A stretch of 13,914 nucleotides of DNA. Source: JAGBWK01 sp964490275 (lineage in GTDB: Bacteria; Bacteroidota; Bacteroidia; Bacteroidales; Muribaculaceae). The position numbers and the translations under genes were made by a program. Within the stretch, counting starts at the first letter, position 1. Each line of letters opens with the position of its first letter. Of the stretch, positions 1 through 8,841 are shown in pieces. Where the stretch lies: positions 1 through 13,914 of the forward strand of contig CAZBBL010000038.1 in NCBI GenBank assembly GCA_964490275.1, written 5' to 3'. The notes beneath the pieces are model-generated. The model saw only the letters and a program-made list of their open reading frames with translations. It did not search any database and was not told the origin of the DNA.

Positions 1-588
<588 letters not shown>

Positions 589-604
589 TCAGCAACCCCA
601 TATC

Positions 605-651
605 ATAGTTAGACGCTACCCCAACCCAATCGTAGGGCAACGTCTAACTAT
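605..651. repeat. Inverted repeat after gyrB; possible terminator or REP-like element
   Basis: A perfect 11-bp arm, ATAGTTAGACG (605-615), is matched by its reverse complement CGTCTAACTAT (641-651). Further inside, CCC (619-621) can pair with GGG (635-637), giving an interrupted longer stem. It lies between gyrB and rnr. There is no real T run after the stem (TATCATTAAAAC follows), so a classic intrinsic terminator is not clearly shown. It could be a two-way transcription or RNA-stability hairpin, or one copy of a dispersed intergenic repeat. I saw no second full copy in the window. The rest of the 589-723 gap shows no convincing Bacteroidota -7/-33 promoter pair for rnr. Confidence 0.6.
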
Positions 652-723
652 TATCATTAAAACACCCCACGAGATTTCTCCAACCTTTATTCTCTAATTA
701 GCGACAAAGAATTTAAAAAATTT

Positions 724-2988
724 ATGGTACGTTCATTCTCCAAAAAAGGCTCAGACAAGGTGAAGGCCCAAGTGTTGGCTTATATTGCCAAACAAGGCAA
801 TAACACCTTCAATTACAAGCAAGTGTCGCATGCTTTGACTATCGACACACCCATAGGTCAACGCACCGTAGCTCTCGTCTTGGCTGAGATGGCTTTCGAC
901 GGCGAGCTTATCGAAGTGTCGCCCGGACGTTACAAATCGCCAAGTCGCAACAGCTATGCTACCGGCACATTCGTACGTCGCAGCAATGGCAAAAATTCAG
1001 TCATCGTGGAGCCTGACAACGAACCGATTTTCGTGGCCGAACGCAATTCGATGCACGCCCTAAACGGCGACCGCGTAAGCGTCAACATCGCTGCACGTCG
1101 TCGCGGTGCCGAGCCCGAGGCCGAAGTTGTTGAAATCATTGAACGTAAAGACCAAACCTTTATCGGCACACTGGCTGTAGAACGCAATTTTGCATACCTC
1201 AATACCGACTCAAAATTTCTTGCTACCGACATCTTCATTCCCAAAGGGAAGCTGCGTGGCGGTAAGACCGGTGACAAAGCTATCGTAAAAATCACCGAAT
1301 GGCCCGACGACGCAAAGAATCCGCGTGGCGAGGTGATTGATATCCTCGGCAAAACCGGCGAGAACAATGCCGAAATCCACGCTATCCTTGCCGAGTTTGG
1401 CTTGCCATACGTCTATCCCGAGGCCGTCAACAAAGCGGCTCTAAAAATCGACGCCGGCATCACCGATGAGGTTGTAGCTGCTCGCGAAGATATGCGCGAT
1501 GTCACTACTTTCACCATCGACCCCAAAGACGCTAAAGACTTCGACGACGCCTTGTCGATACGCCAACTCCCCAACGGCAACTGGGAAATAGGCGTGCATA
1601 TCGCCGACGTCACCCACTATGTGCGCCCCGAGACAATTCTCGACCGCGAGGCTTGCAAGCGCGCGACATCGGTCTATCTGGTCGACCGCGTAGTGCCGAT
1701 GTTGCCCGAGCATCTGAGCAACGGCATCTGCTCGCTGCGCCCCGACGAAGATAAGCTTACCTTCTCGTGCATCTTCGAGATGAACGACGAGGCAAAGGTG
1801 ATTAAAAGCCATATCGCCCGCACGGTTATTCGCTCAAACCGCCGATTTACATACGAAGATGCACAGCAGGTTATCGAAACCGGTCAAGGCGACCTCGCTA
1901 CCGAAATCCTCGCCCTCGACCGCCTGGCCAAGATATTGCGTCGCGAACGCTACGAAAATGGTTCGGTAGAGTTTGACCGCACCGAAGTGCGTTTCGAAAT
2001 CGATGAAAAAGGACACCCTATCAGCGTCTACTTCAAAGAGTCGAAAGATGCCAATAAACTTATCGAAGAGTTTATGTTGCTGGCCAATAAAACCGTAGCT
2101 CAAACTATCGGTAAGCCCATAGGCAAGAAAAAGCCAAAAGCATTTGTATATCGTGTCCACGATATGCCCGACCCCGGCAAGCTCGCCGACTTGTCGTCGC
2201 TGTCAAAGACCTTTGGATATAAGGTGAAAGCCTCAGGCACACCTCGCGAAGTCAACCGCTCTATCAACCGTATGTTGGCCGAAGTGAAAGGCCGAGGTGA
2301 AGAAAACTTCCTCTCGACTGTCGCTATCCGCTCGATGGCCAAAGCTATCTATACGACTGAGAATATTGGTCACTATGGCCTTGGTTTTGAATACTATACC
2401 CACTTTACATCGCCCATCAGACGCTATCCCGACATGATGGTTCACCGTCTGCTCGAAAAATACCTTGCCGGCGGTCGCAGCGCCAATGTAGAGCATCTCG
2501 AAGACCTCTGTAAACACTCTTCGCAAATGGAGCAACTCGCTGCCAATGCCGAGCGTGCCTCAATCAAATACAAGCAAGTAGAATATCTCAACGACCATCT
2601 CGGCGAAATCTACGATGGCGTCATCTCGGGTGTCACAGAATGGGGCCTATATGTCGAACTCGACGAGAACAAATGCGAAGGCTTGGTGCCCATGCGCGAC
2701 CTCGCCGACGACTTCTACGAACTTGATGAGAAAAACTATTGCCTGGTAGGTCGTCGCTACAACAACCGCTATCGTTTGGGCGATAAAATAAGAGTGAAAG
2801 TGGCTCGCGCCAACCTCGACCGTAAACAGCTCGACTTTGCTATCGTCGACCCGCGCAAAAACCGCCCGGGCGAGGACGATATGGGCCGCACGGTTACTGT
2901 GGCCGAAGCACTCTCACATTCAGCCGCCAAGGCCTCATCGCGCCACACTACACCAAAAGCTACACGCAAATCACGCAAAAAGAAATAA
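724..2988 (+). CDS. rnr: Ribonuclease R (RNB-family 3'-5' exoribonuclease)
   Basis: This 754-residue protein is a processive 3'-5' exoribonuclease that degrades structured RNA in the cytoplasm. The domain order matches RNase R: an N-terminal winged-helix-like segment (about 10-70), two cold-shock domains (about 75-205), the RNB catalytic domain (about 245-590), an S1 RNA-binding domain (about 628-715) and a Lys/Arg-rich tail ending in RKSRKKK. The catalytic metal-binding aspartates show the family spacing 0/+6/+8/+9: D266, D272, D274 and D275 in TIDPKDAKDFDDA. The second RNB signature HFTSPIRRYPDMMVH is at 560-574. The presence of the N-terminal helical domain and the basic tail favours RNase R over RNase II. 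The start is the first ATG after an A/T-rich leader (AATTTAAAAAATTT). The gene ends 25 bases before ugd, with no terminator seen between them. Confidence 0.97.
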   Translation: MVRSFSKKGSDKVKAQVLAYIAKQGNNTFNYKQVSHALTIDTPIGQRTVALVLAEMAFDGELIEVSPGRYKSPSRNSYATGTFVRRSNGKNSVIVEPDNEPIFVAERNSMHALNGDRVSVNIAARRRGAEPEAEVVEIIERKDQTFIGTLAVERNFAYLNTDSKFLATDIFIPKGKLRGGKTGDKAIVKITEWPDDAKNPRGEVIDILGKTGENNAEIHAILAEFGLPYVYPEAVNKAALKIDAGITDEVVAAREDMRDVTTFTIDPKDAKDFDDALSIRQLPNGNWEIGVHIADVTHYVRPETILDREACKRATSVYLVDRVVPMLPEHLSNGICSLRPDEDKLTFSCIFEMNDEAKVIKSHIARTVIRSNRRFTYEDAQQVIETGQGDLATEILALDRLAKILRRERYENGSVEFDRTEVRFEIDEKGHPISVYFKESKDANKLIEEFMLLANKTVAQTIGKPIGKKKPKAFVYRVHDMPDPGKLADLSSLSKTFGYKVKASGTPREVNRSINRMLAEVKGRGEENFLSTVAIRSMAKAIYTTENIGHYGLGFEYYTHFTSPIRRYPDMMVHRLLEKYLAGGRSANVEHLEDLCKHSSQMEQLAANAERASIKYKQVEYLNDHLGEIYDGVISGVTEWGLYVELDENKCEGLVPMRDLADDFYELDEKNYCLVGRRYNNRYRLGDKIRVKVARANLDRKQLDFAIVDPRKNRPGEDDMGRTVTVAEALSHSAAKASSRHTTPKATRKSRKKK

Positions 2989-3013
2989 CCCTAATTACCA
3001 TTATATACCAATC

Positions 3014-4333
3014 ATGAATATTGCAATTGTAGGCACCGGATACGTTGGTCTTGTTTCAGGCACTTGTTTCGCAGAAATGGGTGTCAACGTCACCTGTGTC
3101 GATATCGATCAAAACAAAATTGATCGTTTGAAAAAAGGTGAAGTCCCTATCTATGAGCCGGGCCTCGACGAGATGGTGCTTCGCAATCATCGCGAAGGAC
3201 GCCTAAATTTCACTACCGACCTTACTGAAGTGCTCGACGACGTAGATATCGTTTTTAGTGCTGTCGGCACTCCTCCCGACGAAGATGGCTCGGCCGACTT
3301 GCAATATGTGCTTGCCGTAGCACGCACTTTTGGCCAAAACATTAAGAAATATACCGTATTAGTGACTAAATCGACCGTGCCGGTCGGCACAGCCAAAAAA
3401 GTCAAAGAAGCCATCCATCACGAACTCGAATTGCGTGGCGAAGATATCCCGTTCGACGTAGCGTCTAACCCCGAATTCCTCAAAGAGGGCGCCGCTATCA
3501 AAGATTTCATGAGCCCCGACCGCGTTGTCGTAGGCGTTGAGAGCGACCGTGCACGTCAATTGATGGAGAAGCTCTATCACCCGTTTATGCTTACCAACTA
3601 TCGTATCATATTTACCGACATCCCCTCGGCCGAAATGATAAAGTATGCCGCAAACTCAATGTTGGCAACCCGCATCTCGTTTATGAACGACATTGCCAAC
3701 CTCTGTGAGATTGTCGGTGCCGACGTCAGTATGGTGCGCAAGGGTATTGGCGCTGATGCTCGCATTGGCTCAAAATTCCTCTATCCGGGCTGTGGCTACG
3801 GAGGTTCATGCTTCCCTAAAGATGTCAAAGCGCTCATCAAAACAGCCGAGAAAAACGGCTATGAGATGAAGGTGCTCAAGGCCGTTGAAGAGGTCAACGA
3901 GTCGCAAAAAGGTGTGCTCGTCGACAAACTCATACGTCAATATGGCTCGGTAGAAGCTCTGAAAGGTAAGAAAGTGGCTATCTGGGGATTGGCATTCAAA
4001 CCCGAAACCGACGATATGCGCGAAGCAACGGCTTTGGTGACAATCAAACGCCTCGTCGAAGCCGGCGCCGAAGTGTCGGTCTACGACCCTGTAGCGATGG
4101 ACGAATGTCGTCGTCGCTTGGGCGATATAGTCGCTTATGCCAAAGATATGTACGACGCCGTGCTCGACGCCGATGCTTTGTTGATGTTGACCGAATGGAA
4201 ACAATTCCGTCTCCCCTCGTGGGGCGTTGTTAAACGCACGATGCGTCAACATTTGGTAATCGACGGTCGCAATATCTACGACCCTGCCGAAATGGCTCAA
4301 CTTGGCTTCACATATCATTGTATCGGACGCTAA
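3014..4333 (+). CDS. ugd: UDP-glucose 6-dehydrogenase
   Basis: The 439-residue enzyme oxidises UDP-glucose to UDP-glucuronate with two NAD+, supplying uronic acids for surface glycans. The N-terminal Rossmann motif GTGYVG is at 7-12. The catalytic cysteine is C266, in GCGYGGSCFPKD (259-270). The central STVPVGT and the C-terminal WGLAFKPETDDMREA segment of the UDP-binding domain are both typical of the family. Length matches family members. I chose the ATG at 3014 because it places the nucleotide-binding motif at the very N-terminus; the same frame stays open upstream to a TTG inside rnr, but that would add a basic extension unlike the family. Two of the five GATC sites in the window (3107, 3122) lie in its 5' end. 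The next gene starts 13 bases after the stop. A GDP-mannose or UDP-ManNAc dehydrogenase would look similar, but the motif wording favours UDP-glucose. Confidence 0.93.
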   Translation: MNIAIVGTGYVGLVSGTCFAEMGVNVTCVDIDQNKIDRLKKGEVPIYEPGLDEMVLRNHREGRLNFTTDLTEVLDDVDIVFSAVGTPPDEDGSADLQYVLAVARTFGQNIKKYTVLVTKSTVPVGTAKKVKEAIHHELELRGEDIPFDVASNPEFLKEGAAIKDFMSPDRVVVGVESDRARQLMEKLYHPFMLTNYRIIFTDIPSAEMIKYAANSMLATRISFMNDIANLCEIVGADVSMVRKGIGADARIGSKFLYPGCGYGGSCFPKDVKALIKTAEKNGYEMKVLKAVEEVNESQKGVLVDKLIRQYGSVEALKGKKVAIWGLAFKPETDDMREATALVTIKRLVEAGAEVSVYDPVAMDECRRRLGDIVAYAKDMYDAVLDADALLMLTEWKQFRLPSWGVVKRTMRQHLVIDGRNIYDPAEMAQLGFTYHCIGR

Positions 4334-4346
4334 AACAACGAAGGCT

Positions 4347-5597
4347 ATGAAAATAGTATTGGTCAATTATCGCTACTTTGTTTCAGGCGGTCCCGAACGC
4401 TATTATTTCAACATTAAGGACCAGCTTGAGCGTCATGGCCATGAGGTTATCCCATTCTCAATCAAGGGTTCGCACAATCAACCGTCGGAGTATGAACAAT
4501 ATTTTCTCGACTCGGTTGACGATGAGGTGTATTTTGCCAATACTCGCAAGAGTCCGAAGGTAATCCTCAAGTCGTTTTCGCGAATGTTTTGGTCGTCTGA
4601 GGCCAAGCGCAAATTTCGCAGCTTGCTCGAAGCTACTCACCCCGACTTGGTATATATCATGCAGTTTCACAACAAGATATCGCCAAGTATCTTGCCTGTG
4701 GCAAAGAAAATGGGTATCCCGGTAGTGCATCGCATATCAGATTTCCAATATATGTGTCCAAATGCGCTCTTCTACAACGACCGCACCGGCGTTTGTGAAG
4801 ACTGCCTCAATGGCAAGCGCTTGAGCTGTATCAAGAATAAGTGCGTGCTCAACTCTACTGCCTACTCCGCCATTAAGGCCGCTGCAAAATGGTATCACGA
4901 TAAGCGCCATATCACACGTATGATTGACGCATTTGTCGTGCCGTCGTCCTTTACTATGACCAAACTCGCGCGTTATGGCATCGACCCCTCGAAGCTCAAT
5001 CATATACCTACATTTTTCAATATAAAGGAGCAATCGCCGGCGGTAAGTTATGGCGACTACTTCCTCTTCGTCGGACGTATAGAGAAACAAAAAGGGTTGA
5101 TGACCTTGGTGAAAGCTTTTGCTAATACCAATCTCAAACTCAAAATTATAGGCTTCTCCTCCGACGGTTATATCGATACCCTCAAAGAGTATCTCGCCGA
5201 TAAGCCCCACAATATAGAGTTTCTCGGCAAGATGACATTCGACCAAATCATACCTTATCTCAAAGAGTGTCGCGCTACGATTGTCCCCTCTGAATGGTAC
5301 GACAATTTCCCCAACGTCATTCTTGAAAGCTTTGCTTACAAAAAGGCTGTCATAGCTACCGACTTTGGCTCGCTGCCCGAGTTGGTCAAAGATGGTCAAA
5401 CCGGTTTGACATTCCCGTATGCCGAGGCCGAAGCGTTGCGTGCCAAGGCTAAATATCTCGAGTCTGACAGCGATGCCGCCCACCGCCTTGGCGATAATGC
5501 CTACGCAGCTCTCTGCGAAAAATACCTCAGTGAAACCCATTATCAACGTTTAATCAGTCTGTTTAATTCGCTTGTCGACTCTTCGCCGACATTATAA
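4347..5597 (+). CDS. Glycosyltransferase, GT4 type, with cysteine-rich insert
   Basis: The 416-residue protein is predicted to transfer a sugar from a nucleotide donor to a glycan or lipid acceptor at the cytoplasmic face of the membrane. It has a GT-B layout: an N-terminal acceptor half starting MKIVLVNYRYFVSGGPERY (a GGxxRY loop) and a C-terminal donor half with FVGRIEKQKGLMTLVKAF. The donor-site EX7E-type motif is D319-x7-E327 in WYDNFPNVILES, so the first Glu appears as Asp. Between the halves is a cysteine cluster, C137, C150, C153, C161 and C166, reminiscent of inserts seen in some GT4 enzymes; a metal role is only a guess. I see no membrane segment or signal peptide. The ATG at 4347 is preferred to an in-frame TTG at 4302 that lies within ugd. 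Donor and acceptor cannot be told from the sequence. Confidence 0.88.
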   Translation: MKIVLVNYRYFVSGGPERYYFNIKDQLERHGHEVIPFSIKGSHNQPSEYEQYFLDSVDDEVYFANTRKSPKVILKSFSRMFWSSEAKRKFRSLLEATHPDLVYIMQFHNKISPSILPVAKKMGIPVVHRISDFQYMCPNALFYNDRTGVCEDCLNGKRLSCIKNKCVLNSTAYSAIKAAAKWYHDKRHITRMIDAFVVPSSFTMTKLARYGIDPSKLNHIPTFFNIKEQSPAVSYGDYFLFVGRIEKQKGLMTLVKAFANTNLKLKIIGFSSDGYIDTLKEYLADKPHNIEFLGKMTFDQIIPYLKECRATIVPSEWYDNFPNVILESFAYKKAVIATDFGSLPELVKDGQTGLTFPYAEAEALRAKAKYLESDSDAAHRLGDNAYAALCEKYLSETHYQRLISLFNSLVDSSPTL

Positions 5598-5616
5598 AAA
5601 ACACACGCTCACGATT

Positions 5617-6675
5617 ATGAATAATATTAATCCTACAGACGCCTCCATTATCCTGACTTATCGCTGCCCGATGCAGTGCAAAATGTGTAATATCTGGCAT
5701 TATCCTACCGATAAGAAGGAGGAAATTAAGGCTGCCGACCTCAAGTCGCTGCCTAAACTCAAATTTATCAACCTCACCGGTGGCGAGCCTTTTATCCGCG
5801 AAGACTTGGCCGAAATCGTTGAGGAATGCTATCGTCATACCGACCGTATTGTCATCTCAACTTCGGGTTGGTTTGAAGATCGCGTCATCGCTTTGGCAAA
5901 GAAATTTCCCAAAATCGGCATACGTATATCTATCGAGGGCCTCAGTCGTAAAAACGACGAGCTCCGCGGCCGCGAAGGTGGCTTCGATAAAGGCTTGCGC
6001 ACGCTGCTTACTCTCAAACAGATGGGCGTAAAAGATATCGGCTTTGGTTGCACCGTCTCAAACAACAACTCCAAGGATATGCTTTCGCTCTATCAGCTCT
6101 CGCTCTCGTTGGGCTTGGAGTTTGCGACAGCTTCATTCCACAACTCCTACTACTTCCATAAAGACGACAACGTCGTTACCAACAAAGAAGAGGTGTGTGG
6201 CGACTTCCAACAGCTTATCGAGTGGCAGCTGAAAGAAAAACATCCCAAATCGTGGTTCCGTGCCTTCTTCAACATGGGCCTGATTAATTATATCGAAGGC
6301 GGTCGCCGTATGCTCCCGTGCGAAGCCGGCTCTGCCAACTTCTTCATCGACCCGTGGGGTGAGGTTTATCCCTGCAACGGCCTCGAAGAAAAATATTGGA
6401 AAGAGTCGATGGGCAACATCCACAAAGCCGACTTCATGACCATTTGGACAAGCGAGCAAGCCGACCGTGTGCGTCAGATGGTGGCTAAATGTCCCAAAAA
6501 CTGCTGGATGGTAGGCACCGCATCGCCCGTGATGCACAAATATATCAAGCACCCTGCCAAATGGGCGCTTAAAAACAAGATTCGCTCGATGCGCGGTCTC
6601 AAACCGTGTCTCGACAAAACATGGTATAATGTCGGACAAGACCCCATGCAGGGCGACCTCCGCGAGAAATTTTGA
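5617..6675 (+). CDS. Radical SAM enzyme with SPASM/twitch-like C-terminal region
   Basis: This 352-residue protein is predicted to cleave S-adenosylmethionine with a [4Fe-4S] cluster to start a radical reaction. The cluster motif is C17-x3-C21-x2-C24 (CPMQCKMC), near the N-terminus, followed by the SAM-binding LTGGEP at 53-58. A second set of cysteines, C235, C253, C292 and C296, surrounds the phrase FIDPWGEVYPCNG and a GNI segment. That pattern resembles a short SPASM or twitch region holding an auxiliary iron-sulphur cluster. No membrane segment is evident. The ATG at 5617 places the cluster motif at the usual depth; a TTG at 5572 lies inside the upstream gene. It stands 19 bases after one glycosyltransferase and 5 bases before another, so a glycan or glycolipid substrate is inferred. 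SPASM enzymes often modify peptides, but I found no precursor-peptide gene beside it. The exact reaction is unknown. Confidence 0.9.
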   Translation: MNNINPTDASIILTYRCPMQCKMCNIWHYPTDKKEEIKAADLKSLPKLKFINLTGGEPFIREDLAEIVEECYRHTDRIVISTSGWFEDRVIALAKKFPKIGIRISIEGLSRKNDELRGREGGFDKGLRTLLTLKQMGVKDIGFGCTVSNNNSKDMLSLYQLSLSLGLEFATASFHNSYYFHKDDNVVTNKEEVCGDFQQLIEWQLKEKHPKSWFRAFFNMGLINYIEGGRRMLPCEAGSANFFIDPWGEVYPCNGLEEKYWKESMGNIHKADFMTIWTSEQADRVRQMVAKCPKNCWMVGTASPVMHKYIKHPAKWALKNKIRSMRGLKPCLDKTWYNVGQDPMQGDLREKF

Positions 6676-6680
6676 CGACA

Positions 6681-7781
6681 ATGAAGATAGTGGTTATAGG
6701 CACACGAGGCATTCCGTTGATTCCCGGTGGAGTTGAAACCCACTGCGAGGAGCTATATCCGCGCATCGCGGCTATGGGCCACGATGTGACCGTCATACGT
6801 CGCTCATGCTATGTCACCGACAACAATCGCGTCGACAATTATCGCGGCGTGAAGCTTGTCGATGTCTATGCCCCTCGCAAAAAAAGCCTTGAGGCTATCG
6901 TCCACACATTTCTCGCTGTCATCAAAGCTCGCCGATTGCATGCCGACGTGCTCCATGTCCATGCAATCGGGCCGTCGTTGATGGTGCCGTTTGCGCGACT
7001 GTTGGGCCTGCGCGTGGTCTCAACAAACCATGGCCCCGACTATGACCGTGGCAAGTGGGGCAAGCTTGCCAAAACATTCTTGAAAACCGGCGAGCGCATG
7101 GGCGCTAAATATTCAAATGCGGTGATTGTCATCTCAACAGTCATCGCCGACATCCTCAAAACTAAATATGGACGCACTGATACGCGATTGATTTACAATG
7201 GTGTCAATGTTCCCGTAAAGTCGAAAAATACCGACTATATCGAGTCGTTGGGCTTGACCCCCGGCCGCTACGTCGTAGCCGTAGGTCGATTTGTTGAGGA
7301 AAAAGGTTTTCACGACCTTGTCAACGCTTGGACAAAACTCGGCCTCTCTGATTATAAGCTCGCCATAGCCGGCGACAGCGACCACCCCGACCAATATTCA
7401 GAGAACCTCAAACAGATGGCTCGCCAAGCCGGAGTGGTTTTGACCGGTTACATCAAAGGCGAAAAGATGAATCAGTTTATGACCAACGCCTCTCTATTCG
7501 TCTTGCCATCATATCACGAAGGCCTGCCGATTGCGCTGCTTGAGGCTATGAGCTACAATCTCGATGTCATTGTCAGCGACATACCGGCCAACACTATACG
7601 TGAGCTCTCGTTCGACGACTTTTTCGCAGTAGGCAACGTCGACGATTTGGCTCAAATACTGCAACGCAAACTCGCAGCCCCGGCCACTCCTCGTCAATAC
7701 GACCTCTCGGCCTACGATTGGAATCATATCGCCGAGCAAACCGAAGCTCTTTATAACGAAATTAGAAAAAAGAAACAATGA
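6681..7781 (+). CDS. Glycosyltransferase, GT4 type
   Basis: The 366-residue protein has a GT-B fold with a retaining GT4-type donor domain. The N-terminus MKIVVIGTRGIPLIPGGVET carries the GTRGIP and glycine-rich loop found in one branch of capsule and rhamnosyl/glucosyl transferases. The middle has HVHAIGP and NHGPDYDRGKWG, and the donor half has VAVGRFVEEKGF. The EX7E motif is complete: E280-x7-E288 in YHEGLPIALLEAMS. No transmembrane segment is seen. The ATG at 6681, 5 bases after the radical SAM stop, is preferred to an in-frame TTG at 6672 that would overlap that stop. Its own stop overlaps the next start (ATGA, 7778-7781), which suggests translational coupling with the epimerase. The sugar transferred is not known. 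Confidence 0.9.
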   Translation: MKIVVIGTRGIPLIPGGVETHCEELYPRIAAMGHDVTVIRRSCYVTDNNRVDNYRGVKLVDVYAPRKKSLEAIVHTFLAVIKARRLHADVLHVHAIGPSLMVPFARLLGLRVVSTNHGPDYDRGKWGKLAKTFLKTGERMGAKYSNAVIVISTVIADILKTKYGRTDTRLIYNGVNVPVKSKNTDYIESLGLTPGRYVVAVGRFVEEKGFHDLVNAWTKLGLSDYKLAIAGDSDHPDQYSENLKQMARQAGVVLTGYIKGEKMNQFMTNASLFVLPSYHEGLPIALLEAMSYNLDVIVSDIPANTIRELSFDDFFAVGNVDDLAQILQRKLAAPATPRQYDLSAYDWNHIAEQTEALYNEIRKKKQ

Positions 7782-8815
7782 AGATACTCGTTACCGGCGC
7801 TGCCGGATTTATAGGTTCACGTCTGATGATGTTGCTCGCCGAGCGTGGCGACAGCGTCGTCGGTGTCGATAATATCAACGACTATTACGACGTGCGCCTC
7901 AAATATGCTCGCTTGCGCAATGCCGGCTTCGACATTGCCTCAGACGATATCGCTATGGGTAGTGAGCTTAGCAGCTCGCTTTATGGCGACTGTCGCTTTG
8001 TGCGTCTGTCAATCGACGACAAGGCTGCCCTCGACTCACTGTTTGAACGTGAAAAATTCGACCGCGTTGTCAACCTTGCCGCCCAAGCCGGCGTGAGATA
8101 TTCAATCACCAACCCCTATGCTTATTTGCAGAGCAACCTCGTTGGCTTCTTGAATATCCTCGAAGCTTGTCGCAACAATAAAGTCGACTACTTGGTTTAT
8201 GCCTCGTCGAGCTCGGTCTATGGTCTCAACTCTAAAGTGCCATTCTCAGAGGACGACAAGGTCGACCTGCCTGTGAGCCTATATGCGGCTACTAAAAAGT
8301 CAAATGAGCTGATGGCACATGCCTACAGCAAATTGTATGGCTTGAAAGTGACCGGCTTGAGATATTTCACTGTCTACGGCCCTTACGGCCGCCCCGATAT
8401 GTCGCCCATGATTTTCGCAACCGCAATCTCAAAAGGCGAGCCTATCAACGTGTTCAACGGCGGCGATATGATACGCGATTTCACATATATCGACGATATC
8501 GTTGAGGGTACGATGAAGGTGCTCGACACTCCGCCGGTGGCCGACGAGTTGCCCAACGGCGTGGCTGCTCGCGTCTACAATATCGGATGCTCTCACCCCG
8601 TGAAACTGATGGACTTTATCTCTGAAATAGAGCAAGCTATGGGCCGCGAAGCCGACAAACGTTTCCTCCCGATGCAGCCCGGCGACGTATATCAAACCAA
8701 TGCTGACACATCTCATCTCGAAAATGAAATAGGCTACCATCCATCGCGATCATTGCATTATGGCATCTCTAAATTCATCGAGTGGTTTAAGTCAGACCAA
8801 AATCCGCTCAAGTAA
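7778..8815 (+). CDS. NAD-dependent sugar epimerase, probably UDP-glucuronate 4-epimerase
   Basis: This 345-residue extended short-chain dehydrogenase/reductase probably interconverts UDP-glucuronate and UDP-galacturonate. The NAD-binding GAAGFIG is at 7-13, with D31 ending the second strand to bind the cofactor ribose. The NDYYDVRLK stretch (34-42) is a mark of the UDP-glucuronate 4-epimerase (CapI/LpsL-like) branch. NLAAQAGVRYS, the SSSSVYG strand and the catalytic Y169-x3-K173 follow. Later, RYFTVYGPYGRPDM and RDFTYIDDIVEG are also typical. The upstream ugd in the same run would supply its substrate, which supports the assignment. The start overlaps the preceding stop by 4 bases. Other 4-epimerases of the family (GalE, or UDP-GlcNAc epimerases) are less likely given the NDYYD motif. 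After its stop come 26 A/T-rich bases with no terminator. Confidence 0.88.
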   Translation: MKILVTGAAGFIGSRLMMLLAERGDSVVGVDNINDYYDVRLKYARLRNAGFDIASDDIAMGSELSSSLYGDCRFVRLSIDDKAALDSLFEREKFDRVVNLAAQAGVRYSITNPYAYLQSNLVGFLNILEACRNNKVDYLVYASSSSVYGLNSKVPFSEDDKVDLPVSLYAATKKSNELMAHAYSKLYGLKVTGLRYFTVYGPYGRPDMSPMIFATAISKGEPINVFNGGDMIRDFTYIDDIVEGTMKVLDTPPVADELPNGVAARVYNIGCSHPVKLMDFISEIEQAMGREADKRFLPMQPGDVYQTNADTSHLENEIGYHPSRSLHYGISKFIEWFKSDQNPLK

Positions 8816-8841
8816 ATCTAATATTCTAAATAGTAAAAAAG

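Noticed and set aside
2837..3013. Upstream extension of the ugd frame to a TTG inside rnr
   Set aside because: It would add 59 mostly basic residues before the Rossmann motif, overlap the rnr end by 150 bases, and be unlike any family member. The ATG at 3014 fits the family exactly.
3460..3470. GCGTCTAAC inside ugd matching one arm of the 605-651 inverted repeat
   Set aside because: Only about 8-9 bases match, it lies in coding sequence and has no partner arm, so chance is enough.
3806..4366. Minus-strand open frame of 186 codons antisense to ugd
   Set aside because: It is a shadow of the ugd coding frame, with no domain signature and no promoter or start context.
4737..5546. Minus-strand open frame of 269 codons
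   Set aside because: It lies wholly antisense to a well-supported glycosyltransferase gene, shows no recognisable motif, and is explained by the codon pattern of the opposite strand.
5560..6720. Search for a small precursor-peptide gene beside the radical SAM enzyme
   Set aside because: The 19-base and 5-base flanking gaps leave no room, and no short plus-strand frame with its own start is credible nearby.
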